Assembly (NCBI GenBank): GCA_017798125.1
Contig: CP059070.1
Location: 1,860,001-1,924,000 of the forward strand
Direction: 5' to 3'
Length of the DNA stretch: 64,000 nt
Origin: Cryomorphaceae bacterium
GTDB lineage: Bacteria; Bacteroidota; Bacteroidia; Flavobacteriales; ECT2AJA-044
Shown here: piece by piece, positions 25,016 to 33,816 of the stretch
How positions within the stretch are numbered: the first letter of the stretch is position 1
Layout: the number at the start of each line of letters is the position of its first letter
The notes under the pieces: generated by a model
What the model saw: only the letters and a program-made list of their open reading frames with translations
What the model was told of the DNA's origin: nothing
Database searches by the model: none
Position numbers and translations under genes: made by a program

Positions 25016-25630
25016 ATGAAAGTATTGAAGACGACCTTGGCCGTTTTGGCCTTAAGTTTGGGGATTACCGCACATGGACAATCCTATACGGATGTATATT
25101 ACACCGTAGGTTTCCCAGTTGGAGAAACGGGCGATAAGATCGATGATGTAAGTTGGCGAAGCTTTGGATTTGAGTGGGGTCAAGAACTTGAAGAGGATCG
25201 ATCCATTGGATTTGAGCTTGGGTGGTATGTATATAGCGGGCAAGAGCGAAATGCTCGAATTGAGCTCAACGATGAAGGAACGGCTATTCTCCAAGGAACG
25301 AAGATTACCTATTACAACGTTTTCCCGATGCAGGCGAACTATCGCTACTTCTTGGGAGAAGGTGACTTCAGACCATTCGTTGGATTGGCCTTGGGAACCA
25401 CCTTTATTTCAGAGCGAATCGACATGGGAATCTACTCGGTTTCTTCAGATCGCTTCCGATTCTCCGGAACTCCGGAAGTAGGAGGGGAGTACTGGGTACA
25501 TTCAAGAATGCGAGTGTTCTTAAGCGCAAGATACTTCTATGCCTTTGCCAATCGCAAAGACAACATCGATGCCTTGGGAGATCCGTTCAGTTCCATCATG
25601 CTTCGATTCGGAATCCGATCAAGACTGTAA
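25016..25630 (+). CDS. Outer-membrane beta-barrel-like protein (porin family)
   Basis: About 204 residues from 25016; an ATG at 25004 overlapping the preceding stop adds four residues. Signal peptide to about residue 21 (TAHGQ). The rest alternates short beta strands with turns (YYNVFPMQANYRYFLGEG, then FRPFVGLALGTTF) and ends in a barrel-type strand (SSIMLRFGIRSRL), as in small eight-stranded porin-like proteins. Operon with the DUF4136-like lipoprotein. Its 3' end overlaps the convergent AlbA_2 gene by 12 bases. No ligand can be named. Confidence 0.7.
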   Translation: MKVLKTTLAVLALSLGITAHGQSYTDVYYTVGFPVGETGDKIDDVSWRSFGFEWGQELEEDRSIGFELGWYVYSGQERNARIELNDEGTAILQGTKITYYNVFPMQANYRYFLGEGDFRPFVGLALGTTFISERIDMGIYSVSSDRFRFSGTPEVGGEYWVHSRMRVFLSARYFYAFANRKDNIDALGDPFSSIMLRFGIRSRL

Positions 25631-26263
25631 TGACTGGATGAGTTGGAAGCGCCACTGATGAGGTCGTTCTCCTTCAAAATCCAACTCGATTAATTCCCAT
25701 CTCATCAGATGGGCGAGGTAAGTAACTAAAGCGCGCCGTGGCATCCCCACGGCGCGTTGTATTTCATTCAAGGCGCGAGGTTCTTCACGCAGCAGTTCAA
25801 GCACTTTCTTCTCCTCGGGCAGTAGTTCAATAAGAGAGCCTCGTGACTCAATCTTCTCTTGCCATAAGGCCATTTGTACAATATGAGCCTTCAGGTTGCG
25901 GTCTCCTTTCCGGAAAAATGCCCACCAGCGACCTTCCGAATCTTGAGCCTTATGGACTTTGCGTCCTCTCGGGTTAACGAGCACTTCTAAGACTTCTTTT
26001 CCTTCGACTTCCCAGCGATGCGCCTCTACATCCACGGGAGGGTCACAATACAGGTCCGCAGCACCTTCAATCACATGCCATTCTTCCGACGTGCGTACTC
26101 CGGCTATCTTTCCGTTATCCTTGACACCCACCAATAATCGACCGCCATCAGTATTGGCAAAGGCTGCTAGTGTGATCGCTATTTTTCGGGCATCGTCGAC
26201 GCGAAACTTAAAGTCTTGCTGTTGATGCTCTCCTTCTCGAATCATATGGACTACTGGATGCAT
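25619..26263 (-). CDS. AlbA_2 (Schlafen-like) domain protein with a winged-helix-like tail
   Basis: 214 residues; 26245 is an alternative ATG. The AlbA_2 / divergent AAA-4 domain (about 8-125) is recognisable by EGEHQQQDFKFRV, ITLAAFANTDGGRLLVGVKDNG and the strand KVHKAQD. It is a putative nucleic-acid-binding or Schlafen-type fold. The C-terminal 75 residues look like a winged helix (LNEIQRAVGMPRRALVTYLAHL), suggesting a DNA-binding regulator. The coding region contains a perfect 10-bp inverted repeat (25732-25756). Divergent from the SMUG2-like gene. Confidence 0.75.
   Translation of the reverse strand: MHPVVHMIREGEHQQQDFKFRVDDARKIAITLAAFANTDGGRLLVGVKDNGKIAGVRTSEEWHVIEGAADLYCDPPVDVEAHRWEVEGKEVLEVLVNPRGRKVHKAQDSEGRWWAFFRKGDRNLKAHIVQMALWQEKIESRGSLIELLPEEKKVLELLREEPRALNEIQRAVGMPRRALVTYLAHLMRWELIELDFEGERPHQWRFQLIQSLQS
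25732..25756. repeat. Perfect 10-bp inverted repeat inside the AlbA_2 gene
   Basis: Arms CGCGCCGTGG (25732-25741) and CCACGGCGCG (25747-25756) around a five-base loop. Strong GC stem in coding sequence, with no T run on either side. It contains GATG only in the loop, so it is not a standard copy of the mini-hairpin family. Confidence 0.7.
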
Positions 26264-26278
26264 GTGCAGGAGGAGTAG

Positions 26279-26286
26279 TATGTTTG
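26279..26286 (+). promoter_or_regulatory. -7 box four bases before the SMUG2-like gene start
   Basis: TATGTTTG matches TAnnTTTG exactly; CCCT separates it from the ATG at 26291. Confidence 0.6.
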
Positions 26287-26290
26287 CCCT

Positions 26291-26992
26291 ATGACCACAT
26301 GGGCCCAGCGCATATTAAACGCAAATGAACAATTTGAACCGGAAACTTGGAAGCTGCCAAATGGGATTCACGCTCTAGATCCTTTTGGAGGATCTGAATC
26401 CGATTCGGTTCGAAAAATAAACGAGGCCTTTTATCAAAAGTTCTACAACGACGAACATCCTCGAAAACTCATCTTGGGAATTAACCCAGGTCGCTTGGGA
26501 GCTGGGGCTACCGGAGTTCCATTCACCGACACCAAGCGAATGGAAGCCGTTTGTGGTATTTCAACTGAAGGGATGAGAACACATGAGCCTTCATCCGTCT
26601 TTGTTTACGAAGTCATCGAAGCATATGGAGGACCAGAGCTCTTTTACAAGGACTTATTTATTCATTCAGTATGTCCATTGGGATTTGTAAAAGACAAACC
26701 GGGTGGAGGAAAGGCAGTAAACTACAACTACTACGATGATCGGCAACTAGAAGAAGCGGTAACCCCATACATCACCAAATGGCTGAATGAACTCGCTTCT
26801 TGGCCCGTACGGTTGGAACAGATTTACTGCCTTGGGTCAGGAAAGAATTTCAAGTACCTTCAGCGTTGGAATAAAAAATATCAAATTTTTGGTGAAATTA
26901 TTCCCTTGGATCACCCTCGGTTCGTCATGCAATATCGGGCGAAGCGGAAACAAGAGTATCTCGATAAATACCTCTATTACTTACAAGCTTAG
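26291..26992 (+). CDS. SMUG2-like uracil-DNA glycosylase
   Basis: 233 residues. Uracil-DNA glycosylase superfamily, close to the SMUG2 (DUF4918) group first characterised in Bacteroidota. The active-site loop GINPGRLGAGATGVPF (about 64-79) and the late DNA-intercalating motif HPRFVMQYR (about 211-219) are visible. It would excise uracil from DNA in base-excision repair. Predicted leaderless start (box at 26279-26286, four-base gap). The TMTC-like gene starts five bases after its stop, so the two share a transcript. Confidence 0.82.
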   Translation: MTTWAQRILNANEQFEPETWKLPNGIHALDPFGGSESDSVRKINEAFYQKFYNDEHPRKLILGINPGRLGAGATGVPFTDTKRMEAVCGISTEGMRTHEPSSVFVYEVIEAYGGPELFYKDLFIHSVCPLGFVKDKPGGGKAVNYNYYDDRQLEEAVTPYITKWLNELASWPVRLEQIYCLGSGKNFKYLQRWNKKYQIFGEIIPLDHPRFVMQYRAKRKQEYLDKYLYYLQA

Positions 26993-26996
26993 CATC

Positions 26997-28970
26997 ATGG
27001 CTAAAAAGAGAAAGAAGGCGATTAAGACACGAAAAAATTGGGATGAGTTCGGTAGTATTAGGTATCTAGACATGCTCATTTTCGTTTTTTTGATCGCAGC
27101 TGTTTTTTTGACGTACACCACTAGCGAAAAAAGGGAGTTTGTGCACTGGGATGACAATGAATACGTTTTCGAAAACTCCATGATCCTAAATAGCGAAACG
27201 AGGGCTCCGGAATTCTTCGAGGCTGATTTTACGGGTCTTCTTTCCGTTGCTTTTGGTTCCAAGGAGCGCAACGAAATAGATACGAGGACCATTGTTGTGG
27301 CCAATTATCATCCTTTGACGATGGTTACGCTGTTTTGGAATTGGAATTCTGGAGCAGGACAATTTGGCCCATTTTTCAATACCAACCTCTGGCTCCATAT
27401 TCTGAATTCAGTATTGGTCTATTTATTCGTTGTTCGACTCTATCCAAGCAGGTGGGTAGGATTCTTTGCGGCCGCACTTTTTGCACTTCATCCTATGCAC
27501 GTTGAATCCGTGGCGTGGATTTCTGAAAGAAAAGATGTGCTTTACACTGCATTTTTCTTGCTCGGATTATTAGCCTACCATCAGCATATCAAAAGACGAG
27601 GATGGATTTGGTATTCGGCTACTTTTGTGGCTATGGTATTGTCTTGTTTGAGTAAACCGGCAGCCGTCGTTTTTCCCTTAGTACTTATCCTTTTGGAATT
27701 ATTGAGAGCTCAGCGATTAGCTTGGTCAAGGATCGCAAAGGTTCTCCCATTTTTCGCGGTTGCCTTCTTTTTTGGACTCGTGACCTTAGGTGCGCAATCA
27801 GAGGCGATCAACGATGGAGACGCGTTTACTTTTTTTGACCGTTTGACCCTAGGGTTTTGGGCGAATTCAAGATATCTTTTCAGTTTTCTGTTTCCATCAG
27901 GCTTTTCCACCATGCACCCATTGCCGAGTGAAATTATTCCACAGTACTATACCGGTTGGGTGGTTTCGCTCCTGTTTTTTGGCGGAATAATATTCGCGTT
28001 TTACTCGGGCAAAAAACTGCTTTCTTTCGGGCTGGCCTTTTATTTTGTCACGATCGTTCTGGTGTTGCAATTTCTAGGTGTGGGTTCCGCTATAGTAGCT
28101 GAACGATATACATACCTACCTTATGTAGGACTGTCCATCACTCTTTTGGTTGCCCTTCACGAATGGCTAAACCGAAACTCATTGGTCAAGGGGAAGGGAC
28201 TTGCCGTTTCCGGGATTCTTGCCGTGATGATCTTTGTTTTTGGCACACAGACGAAGGCACAATCCTCGGTTTGGGCAAATAGCAATCTTCTATGGTCCCA
28301 AGTTATTGACGAATATCCAGATGCGTACTTAGGATACAAGAGCAGGGGGTATTATTTAAGTATTCTAGCAAAGGAGCAATCAAATTCAGACTTATTTAGA
28401 CAAGCTATAGAGGACTATGACCGAGCAATTGCGCGCGAATCCAAGGCTGAGAATCTGACCGAAGTTTATACCATTCGCGGATACGCCGAATTTGTATTAG
28501 GCAACGATTCTAAGGCTGTGGAAGATTACAATTCTGCCTTGGGCTACGACAGCGAGAATGACCAAGCTCTTTCTAATCGCGGAGTTGCTTTGGTCCGTTT
28601 ACAGCGTTATTCTGAAGCCTTGCCCGATTTGAATGCTACGGTCGATAGCCCGGAATATCGAGCCCAGTCCCTAAAAGCTAGGAGTGTTCTATACTTCTAT
28701 ACAGGAGATTATTCGCGATGCATCTCAGATGTAAATGCATATTTGATCCTCGTGCCTGATGAATACGACATGATGAATCAAAAAGCCGTCGCCCAAATAA
28801 ATTTGGGCCAAAATAATGATGCTACTGAAACTCTATCTCAGGCTATACAACTGGCCGGAAGCAATCACCCCTCGTTAAAGAGTTTCTACAGCAACAGAGC
28901 CTTGGCCTACGATCGATTGGGCAGATCGGACCTCGCTCAAAGTGATCGTCTAAAGGCAAGTCAGCTTTAG
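26997..28970 (+). CDS. TMTC-like membrane protein with C-terminal TPRs (putative GT-C glycosyltransferase)
   Basis: About 657 residues from the ATG at 26997; an in-frame ATG 210 bases upstream lies inside the glycosylase gene and is rejected. N-terminal basic stretch, then about 10-12 membrane segments (30-430) with a DDNEYVF acidic motif after the first helix and ALHPMHVESVAWISERKDVLY, as in the TMTC/DUF1736 family. The C-terminal 190 residues are TPR repeats (AIEDYDRAIA, AVEDYNSALGYD). Eukaryotic TMTCs O-mannosylate cadherins; bacterial members are uncharacterised. Its 3' end overlaps the convergent antiporter gene by four bases. Confidence 0.8.
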   Translation: MAKKRKKAIKTRKNWDEFGSIRYLDMLIFVFLIAAVFLTYTTSEKREFVHWDDNEYVFENSMILNSETRAPEFFEADFTGLLSVAFGSKERNEIDTRTIVVANYHPLTMVTLFWNWNSGAGQFGPFFNTNLWLHILNSVLVYLFVVRLYPSRWVGFFAAALFALHPMHVESVAWISERKDVLYTAFFLLGLLAYHQHIKRRGWIWYSATFVAMVLSCLSKPAAVVFPLVLILLELLRAQRLAWSRIAKVLPFFAVAFFFGLVTLGAQSEAINDGDAFTFFDRLTLGFWANSRYLFSFLFPSGFSTMHPLPSEIIPQYYTGWVVSLLFFGGIIFAFYSGKKLLSFGLAFYFVTIVLVLQFLGVGSAIVAERYTYLPYVGLSITLLVALHEWLNRNSLVKGKGLAVSGILAVMIFVFGTQTKAQSSVWANSNLLWSQVIDEYPDAYLGYKSRGYYLSILAKEQSNSDLFRQAIEDYDRAIARESKAENLTEVYTIRGYAEFVLGNDSKAVEDYNSALGYDSENDQALSNRGVALVRLQRYSEALPDLNATVDSPEYRAQSLKARSVLYFYTGDYSRCISDVNAYLILVPDEYDMMNQKAVAQINLGQNNDATETLSQAIQLAGSNHPSLKSFYSNRALAYDRLGRSDLAQSDRLKASQL

Positions 28971-30823
28971 ATCGACCTCGATTCTGGCCGCGCGTCTAAA
29001 TCATCTTCGTCTCCCTTGAGTGCAATGAGAACGTCGCCCTTTGAAATGACTATTTCTTCCTCTTGGGTGTGAAGGAGTTCGTAACGCCCGTTTTCCTTCA
29101 GAATAAAGGCAGGTAGCTGCTTGTTTCGTTCTTTTTTAATCCAGTCCTCAAACTCCTCTTGAGACTCCAGGGGATGTTCTGTCCAGGTGGGCTTGGTTCT
29201 AATAAGAGAGGCCAAGTACAGGTAGTCAGCCTGTTGTGAAAACAAGACATTGCTGTTGGGGTGAAAGTCTTCAAGCTCTGTTTCTCGCCGCGTGGCAATT
29301 CGAAAAACATGATCTTCTCCGAACTCCTCTTGGTACTGCTGAGTGGCGAGCTGATTGATCTCCGAGTTGGATGTCATGGCCATGATTCGGCCTATTTGTG
29401 TCAAATCCATCTCGTCCCGAACGCCGCCGGCGAGCACATCGCCTCGGAAGGTGTCAAGCCCTTCAGCCTGGGCCTTTTCTATGTTGTTAGCTGAGACATC
29501 TGCTACGAGTACCGGAACTCCTTCGCGCTGTAGGTACCGGGCAAAGAAGCGCGGTACATCACTAGCACCGACGATGAGTATTCCTATGGGCTCAGCTCGT
29601 TCTACGCGGAGCAAACGGGCGACAAATTTCGCCGAGGAACCCTGCAGTACTACGGTCCCAACAATCATGAGGAAAGTAAGGGGTAGAATGAATTCGGCTT
29701 GACGCGCCGTGATTTCGTCTGGTGCATTGGCGATCAATTGAATTGAGAAAAGGGAGGCCACAGCGGCGGCAACAATCCCTTTTGGGCCAATCCAACTCAG
29801 AAAGAATCGTTCGTTCCATTTTAAGGATGAGCCAAGGGTAGACAGGAAAACGACCAAAGGCCGAACCACCAAGACTACAACTCCAAAAAGTGCTACGCTT
29901 TTCCATCCAAGCTTTTCGATCTGTTCCATATTGATCCTGGAGCTCAAGAGAATAAAGAGCACGGAGATCAAGATGAGGCTCACATCTTCTTTGAACGAAA
30001 GAATCTTCTTGAGGTCAGGCACATTCATATTGGCCAGCATGATTCCCATGAACGTGGCGGCCATCAAACCCGCCTCCTTTTGCACCATTTCAGAGAGGGT
30101 AAAGGCGAAGATTACCAAGCCTAGAGTGAAGACATTCTTAAGGTATTCGGGTAGCCGGTTCCGACGAAGTACCCACCTGAGGAAGAGTGCTGCTAAACCT
30201 CCGACAAAAACACCCGTAGCAATGGTGATGACGAACTCCTTAAGGGCCTCAGTGGTGATCTCTTCTCCAAAGTGGCCGCTTTGTATAAACTCGTAAATCA
30301 ATACTGCAATCAAGGCGCCGAGCGGATCGATCAAGATTCCTTCCCACTTAAGAATGGTGTTGATCCTTTGATTGGGCCGAACATTGCGAAGGATGGGCAT
30401 GATGACGGTAGGGCCACTGACAATAATGAGTGCCCCGAATAAAGCGGCAATACCCCAATTGGCACCTAGGAGGTAATGCGCACCGAGTGCTCCACCAACT
30501 AAGGTAATGATAGGGCCAAAGATGAGTAGGTTTCGGACTGTTCTCGCCTGTCCCCGAATCTCACTGACCTTAAGGGTTAGTCCTCCTTCAAAAAGGATAA
30601 CTCCAACGGAAATACTGACAAAGGAAAAGAGCAAGTCCCCGGTGAAAATAGCGTCACCATCGAGAAGTTTGTTTCCATCTGGTGTGAAGAGGCTGGCAAT
30701 GGGACCAACAGCTAAACCAATGACAATCAAAGGCAAAATCGCAGGTTGTTTGATTCTCCAAGCCAACCACTGCGCAAATACACCGAGTATCAAGACACTC
30801 GCCAGTTCCAGCATTCCTTCCAT
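28967..30823 (-). CDS. Cation/proton antiporter with TrkA-N and TrkA-C domains
   Basis: About 618 residues from the ATG at 30823. CPA1-type antiporter: about 12-13 membrane segments over residues 1-385 (ILPLIVIGLAVGP, ALFGALIIVSGPTVIMPIL, FFLSWIGPKGIVAAAVASL), then a TrkA-N nucleotide-binding domain (about 400-520, GILIVGASDVPRFFARYL) and a TrkA-C end (GDVLIALKGDEDDLD). It probably exchanges Na+ or K+ for H+ under nucleotide control. The box TATCTTTT at 30829-30836 lies five bases before the ATG. Confidence 0.88.
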   Translation of the reverse strand: MEGMLELASVLILGVFAQWLAWRIKQPAILPLIVIGLAVGPIASLFTPDGNKLLDGDAIFTGDLLFSFVSISVGVILFEGGLTLKVSEIRGQARTVRNLLIFGPIITLVGGALGAHYLLGANWGIAALFGALIIVSGPTVIMPILRNVRPNQRINTILKWEGILIDPLGALIAVLIYEFIQSGHFGEEITTEALKEFVITIATGVFVGGLAALFLRWVLRRNRLPEYLKNVFTLGLVIFAFTLSEMVQKEAGLMAATFMGIMLANMNVPDLKKILSFKEDVSLILISVLFILLSSRINMEQIEKLGWKSVALFGVVVLVVRPLVVFLSTLGSSLKWNERFFLSWIGPKGIVAAAVASLFSIQLIANAPDEITARQAEFILPLTFLMIVGTVVLQGSSAKFVARLLRVERAEPIGILIVGASDVPRFFARYLQREGVPVLVADVSANNIEKAQAEGLDTFRGDVLAGGVRDEMDLTQIGRIMAMTSNSEINQLATQQYQEEFGEDHVFRIATRRETELEDFHPNSNVLFSQQADYLYLASLIRTKPTWTEHPLESQEEFEDWIKKERNKQLPAFILKENGRYELLHTQEEEIVISKGDVLIALKGDEDDLDARPESRSI

Positions 30824-30828
30824 ATCGG

Positions 30829-30836
30829 AAAAGATA
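30829..30836 (-). promoter_or_regulatory. -7-like box five bases before the antiporter gene start
   Basis: TATCTTTT on the minus strand, then CCGAT, then ATG at 30823. One base off the TAnnTTTG consensus. It lies inside the spacer after the upstream membrane-protein gene's coding end. Confidence 0.4.
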
Positions 30837-30849
30837 AGGGTTTTAGTCC

Positions 30850-31194
30850 TTAAGGGAGAAGGGGTAGCCAAGGTTCATGCTCCCAAAGGACTTGCCAGAG
30901 AAGAGTGAAGGCCATCAATAGAACATAGAGGTATCCTCGAACAAAACGACGTAGTTTTTTTCGATTGGGTTTGAACCCTAAGCGTTCTAGAAGGTCAGAA
31001 TAGAAGGTTTCGTCCTCATTTTCGCTGAGGTCATGACCGTCATTCATCAGACAGCGACCAAAAAAAAGGAACTGCAAAAGAACCACCGAATACGCGGAAA
31101 CCACTAAAGGCCAGTCGAATAGGAATGGTATGAAATAGGCGCCAACAGTGAGTGTTAAGTGTACGCTAAACCAAAAAACAGCTCGTCCATTCAT
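30850..31194 (-). CDS. Small integral membrane protein, function unknown
   Basis: 114 residues with about three hydrophobic segments (8-24, 30-47, 88-104). A short soluble loop between them carries RCLMNDGHDLSE and is followed by LGFKPNRKKLRRFVRGY. I do not recognise the family. Predicted leaderless start: TAAATTGG at 31199-31206 is four bases before the ATG. The antiporter gene follows 26 bases downstream on the same strand. Divergent from ppc. Confidence 0.65.
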   Translation of the reverse strand: MNGRAVFWFSVHLTLTVGAYFIPFLFDWPLVVSAYSVVLLQFLFFGRCLMNDGHDLSENEDETFYSDLLERLGFKPNRKKLRRFVRGYLYVLLMAFTLLWQVLWEHEPWLPLLP

Positions 31195-31198
31195 GCCG

Positions 31199-31206
31199 CC
31201 AATTTA
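31199..31206 (-). promoter_or_regulatory. -7-like box four bases before the small membrane protein gene
   Basis: TAAATTGG on the minus strand, CGGC spacer, ATG at 31194. Next to the divergent ppc box. Confidence 0.45.
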
Positions 31207-31207
31207 A

Positions 31208-31215
31208 TACCTTAG
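31208..31215 (+). promoter_or_regulatory. -7-like box upstream of ppc
   Basis: TACCTTAG, one base off TAnnTTTG, 13 bases before the ppc GTG. Back to back with the divergent box of the membrane-protein gene. Confidence 0.45.
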
Positions 31216-31228
31216 AAAAAAACGAAAC

Positions 31229-33754
31229 GTGGATCGAATTTTTGAAGAAGAGGTCGCTCTTAAGTACCGCTTGTACAACTCAATTTTCTTAACACTTCCC
31301 TTTGCTGGCATCAGCGATACGGGTCATTTATTGCCCTTACTGCACGATGCTTGTGATGCAGGTCTCAAGGAACGAAAAGCCCCGACCGAGATCTTAGATA
31401 CCTTCTTTAAGGAACATGCTCATCAGCTTTCGGAAGAAGAACGAATCAGCTTGCTCTTTCGCTTTGTCCAATACATCGAGCGCCAAGTCGTGCTTTTTGA
31501 CGCATTAGAAGATGCGGCTTATGAAAAGATTCACGGTGTTGCCGATCAATATTCGCTGGCGGCTCTGTTCCGTGAGCGCAATAATCCAACGGAACAACGC
31601 CAACTGAGGGCATACCTCAACAATTACGGGGTACGTGTAGTGTTGACCGCTCACCCAACACAATTTTATCCGGGTCGCGTGCTTTCAATTATCACCGATT
31701 TGGAGCAATCCATCCGGGACAACAACGTCCACGACGTTCAGGAGCTGCTTCGCCAATTAGGCCGGACACCCTTTTACAATCGAGAAAAGCCCACTCCATT
31801 GGAGGAGGCTGTGTCGTTGATTTGGTATTTGGAGAATGTCTTTTACCACAGTATTGGCGAACTACTGAGCGAAATCCAAGAGCAAATGGGTTCTGGGTTT
31901 AACAACCACAACTTACTCCAGCTAGGGTTTTGGCCCGGCGGGGATCGTGACGGAAACCCCTTTGTAGGTGCGGCCACAACGAAGAGTACAGGAGCTTTAC
32001 TTCGTAAGGCGGTGCTCCGTTCGTACTTGAACCATTTACATCGATTAAAGCGTCGTTTGACCTTTCCGGAAACAGAAGAACGCATCCGCCAACTCGAACG
32101 ACAACTGGAATCCATGATTCAAGGAGAACCTGGAATGTCCTTAGAGGCGTTTACCGAAGAGTTGGAGGCCATCAAAGAGGCCCTGGTCGAAGGCTACGAC
32201 GGTCTGTTCGTGGATCGCGTCGAAGACCTCTTACGAAGGGTTAAGGCCTTCGGCTTTTACTTTGCTTCACTCGATCTACGCCAAGACAGCCGCGTCCATC
32301 ACAGCGTAGTATTGGATATTCTCAGTGCCTGCGGCACGATGCAAGAGTACGAGGCGATGACTGAAGAGGAGGCCATGGACTTTCTCCTTGAGACCCCCTT
32401 AGATTATGCTCGTGAAGATTTGAACGAGATGAGTCAAAAAACCCTGGAGTCTATCCGGGTGATGAAACAGCTCCAGGAGGAAAATGGGGAGCGGGCCGCC
32501 CATCGATACATCATATCGAATACGCAATCCGCCTTGAACCTGGCCGAACTGATGTTCTTATTCCGTGCGGCAGGATATGTCGGAACCGATATTCCCGTGG
32601 ATTGGGTGCCGCTTTTCGAAACCGTAGACGATCTCGAAGCTGCGCCAGCCATCATGAACCGACTGTGGGATTGGGAACCTTGGGCAAAGCATACATCGGC
32701 CCGTAAGGGCCAGCAACCGATCATGCTCGGATTTAGTGATGGAACCAAGGACGGAGGCTACCTCATGGCAAATTGGGGAATTTACCGGGCCAAGGAAGAA
32801 CTGACTGCAGCGGCCCGCGATCGCGGTCATACCTTAATCTTCTTTGACGGACGTGGAGGCCCTCCCGCGCGTGGGGGTGGCAAGACGCATCAGTTTTACG
32901 CGAGCTTGGGGAACACTGTTGAGAATAGTGAAATCCACTTGACCATTCAGGGGCAGACGATTAGTTCAAACTTTGGAACGGTTCGGGCTGCGAAGCACAA
33001 CCTGGGGCAATTGCTTACGGCCGGGATGCGAGGTAAACTGGCATCCGACCAAAGCGTTTGGACCCCCGAGAACCGGGCTCTGATGGAGGAGTTGAGTTCC
33101 AAGACTTATCAGGCCTATGTCGATTTAAAGGATCATCCCGATTTCCTGGATTACCTGTCGGAAATGACCGTCCTGAAGTATTACGGAGCAACGAACATCG
33201 GTTCACGACCAAGTAAGCGGGGTGGAGGAGATAAGAAACTGAATTTGGGCGACCTACGAGCTATTCCTTATGTAGGCTCTTGGAGCCAGATGAAGCAAAA
33301 TGTTCCGGGATTCTACGGCTTGGGTCAAATATTTCAAGAAATGAAGGACGCGGGGCGTCAAGCCGAGGTGAGAGACCTGTATTTGCAGGTTCCCTTTTTT
33401 AGGGCTTTGCTCAATAACTCCATGCAATCGCTGACCAAGGCGAACTATCCGCTATCTGCTTACATCGAAAAAGATCAGCAGTTTGGATCGTTTTGGAAGG
33501 GGCTTGAGGAGGAGTACGAGCGTTCGAAAGAGCGAATTCTGGACTTGACTAATATGAATGAACTCATGGATGATGCCCCTCTGGGGAGAGCGAGTATTCG
33601 ATTGAGGGAGGAGATAATCACGCCATTGCTGGTCATCCAGCAGGCGGCCCTGCTTTGGTTGCGAGAAGGTTCCTCATCCCAGCAAGAGGCCTTGACTAAG
33701 CTGGTCATTCGCTGCTTTTTTGGCAATATCAACGCGACGCGAAACGCCGCATAA
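31229..33754 (+). CDS. ppc: Phosphoenolpyruvate carboxylase
   Basis: 841 residues, GTG start. It carboxylates PEP with bicarbonate to oxaloacetate, feeding the TCA cycle. Motifs in order: VLTAHPTQFYPGR with catalytic His142, GFWPGGDRDGNPFV, LGFSDGTKDGGYL, FFDGRGGPPARGGG and QGQTISSNFGT. The C-terminus ends RNAA, where the canonical enzyme ends RNTG; that tail is near the active site and allosteric site, so the change is worth noting. Two mini-hairpin copies lie in it on opposite strands (32325-32341 and 32694-32711). No other TCA gene is adjacent. Confidence 0.95.
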   Translation: MDRIFEEEVALKYRLYNSIFLTLPFAGISDTGHLLPLLHDACDAGLKERKAPTEILDTFFKEHAHQLSEEERISLLFRFVQYIERQVVLFDALEDAAYEKIHGVADQYSLAALFRERNNPTEQRQLRAYLNNYGVRVVLTAHPTQFYPGRVLSIITDLEQSIRDNNVHDVQELLRQLGRTPFYNREKPTPLEEAVSLIWYLENVFYHSIGELLSEIQEQMGSGFNNHNLLQLGFWPGGDRDGNPFVGAATTKSTGALLRKAVLRSYLNHLHRLKRRLTFPETEERIRQLERQLESMIQGEPGMSLEAFTEELEAIKEALVEGYDGLFVDRVEDLLRRVKAFGFYFASLDLRQDSRVHHSVVLDILSACGTMQEYEAMTEEEAMDFLLETPLDYAREDLNEMSQKTLESIRVMKQLQEENGERAAHRYIISNTQSALNLAELMFLFRAAGYVGTDIPVDWVPLFETVDDLEAAPAIMNRLWDWEPWAKHTSARKGQQPIMLGFSDGTKDGGYLMANWGIYRAKEELTAAARDRGHTLIFFDGRGGPPARGGGKTHQFYASLGNTVENSEIHLTIQGQTISSNFGTVRAAKHNLGQLLTAGMRGKLASDQSVWTPENRALMEELSSKTYQAYVDLKDHPDFLDYLSEMTVLKYYGATNIGSRPSKRGGGDKKLNLGDLRAIPYVGSWSQMKQNVPGFYGLGQIFQEMKDAGRQAEVRDLYLQVPFFRALLNNSMQSLTKANYPLSAYIEKDQQFGSFWKGLEEEYERSKERILDLTNMNELMDDAPLGRASIRLREEIITPLLVIQQAALLWLREGSSSQQEALTKLVIRCFFGNINATRNAA
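32325..32341 (+). repeat. Mini-hairpin copy (GTGCC stem, TGC loop, GATG)
   Basis: GTGCC-TGC-GGCAC-GATG. In ppc, sense strand. Confidence 0.75.
32694..32711 (-). repeat. Mini-hairpin copy (GGCCC stem, TTAC loop, GATG)
   Basis: On the minus strand GGCCC-TTAC-GGGCC-GATG. In ppc, antisense, 352 bases from the sense copy. Confidence 0.75.
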
Positions 33755-33763
33755 GGCAATAAA

Positions 33764-33789
33764 AAAGCCGCTCCTTAAAGGGAGCGGCT
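33764..33789 (-). terminator. Rho-independent terminator of the RRM gene, possibly bidirectional
   Basis: Nine-base stem AGCCGCTCC / GGAGCGGCT (33766-33774 and 33781-33789). On the minus strand it is followed by a T run; on the plus strand, after ppc, there is no good T run. Confidence 0.8.
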
Positions 33790-33816
33790 GAAATATCCTA
33801 ATTAAAGAACGGCAGC

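Noticed and set aside
26787-26996. Upstream in-frame extension of the TMTC-like gene
   Set aside because: It lies inside the SMUG2-like gene, encodes an untypical N-terminus, and the ATG at 26997 follows the glycosylase stop directly.
31331-31351. TGCCCTTACTGCACGATGC in ppc as a decayed mini-hairpin
   Set aside because: It resembles the family in order but the stem no longer pairs, so it cannot be told from chance.
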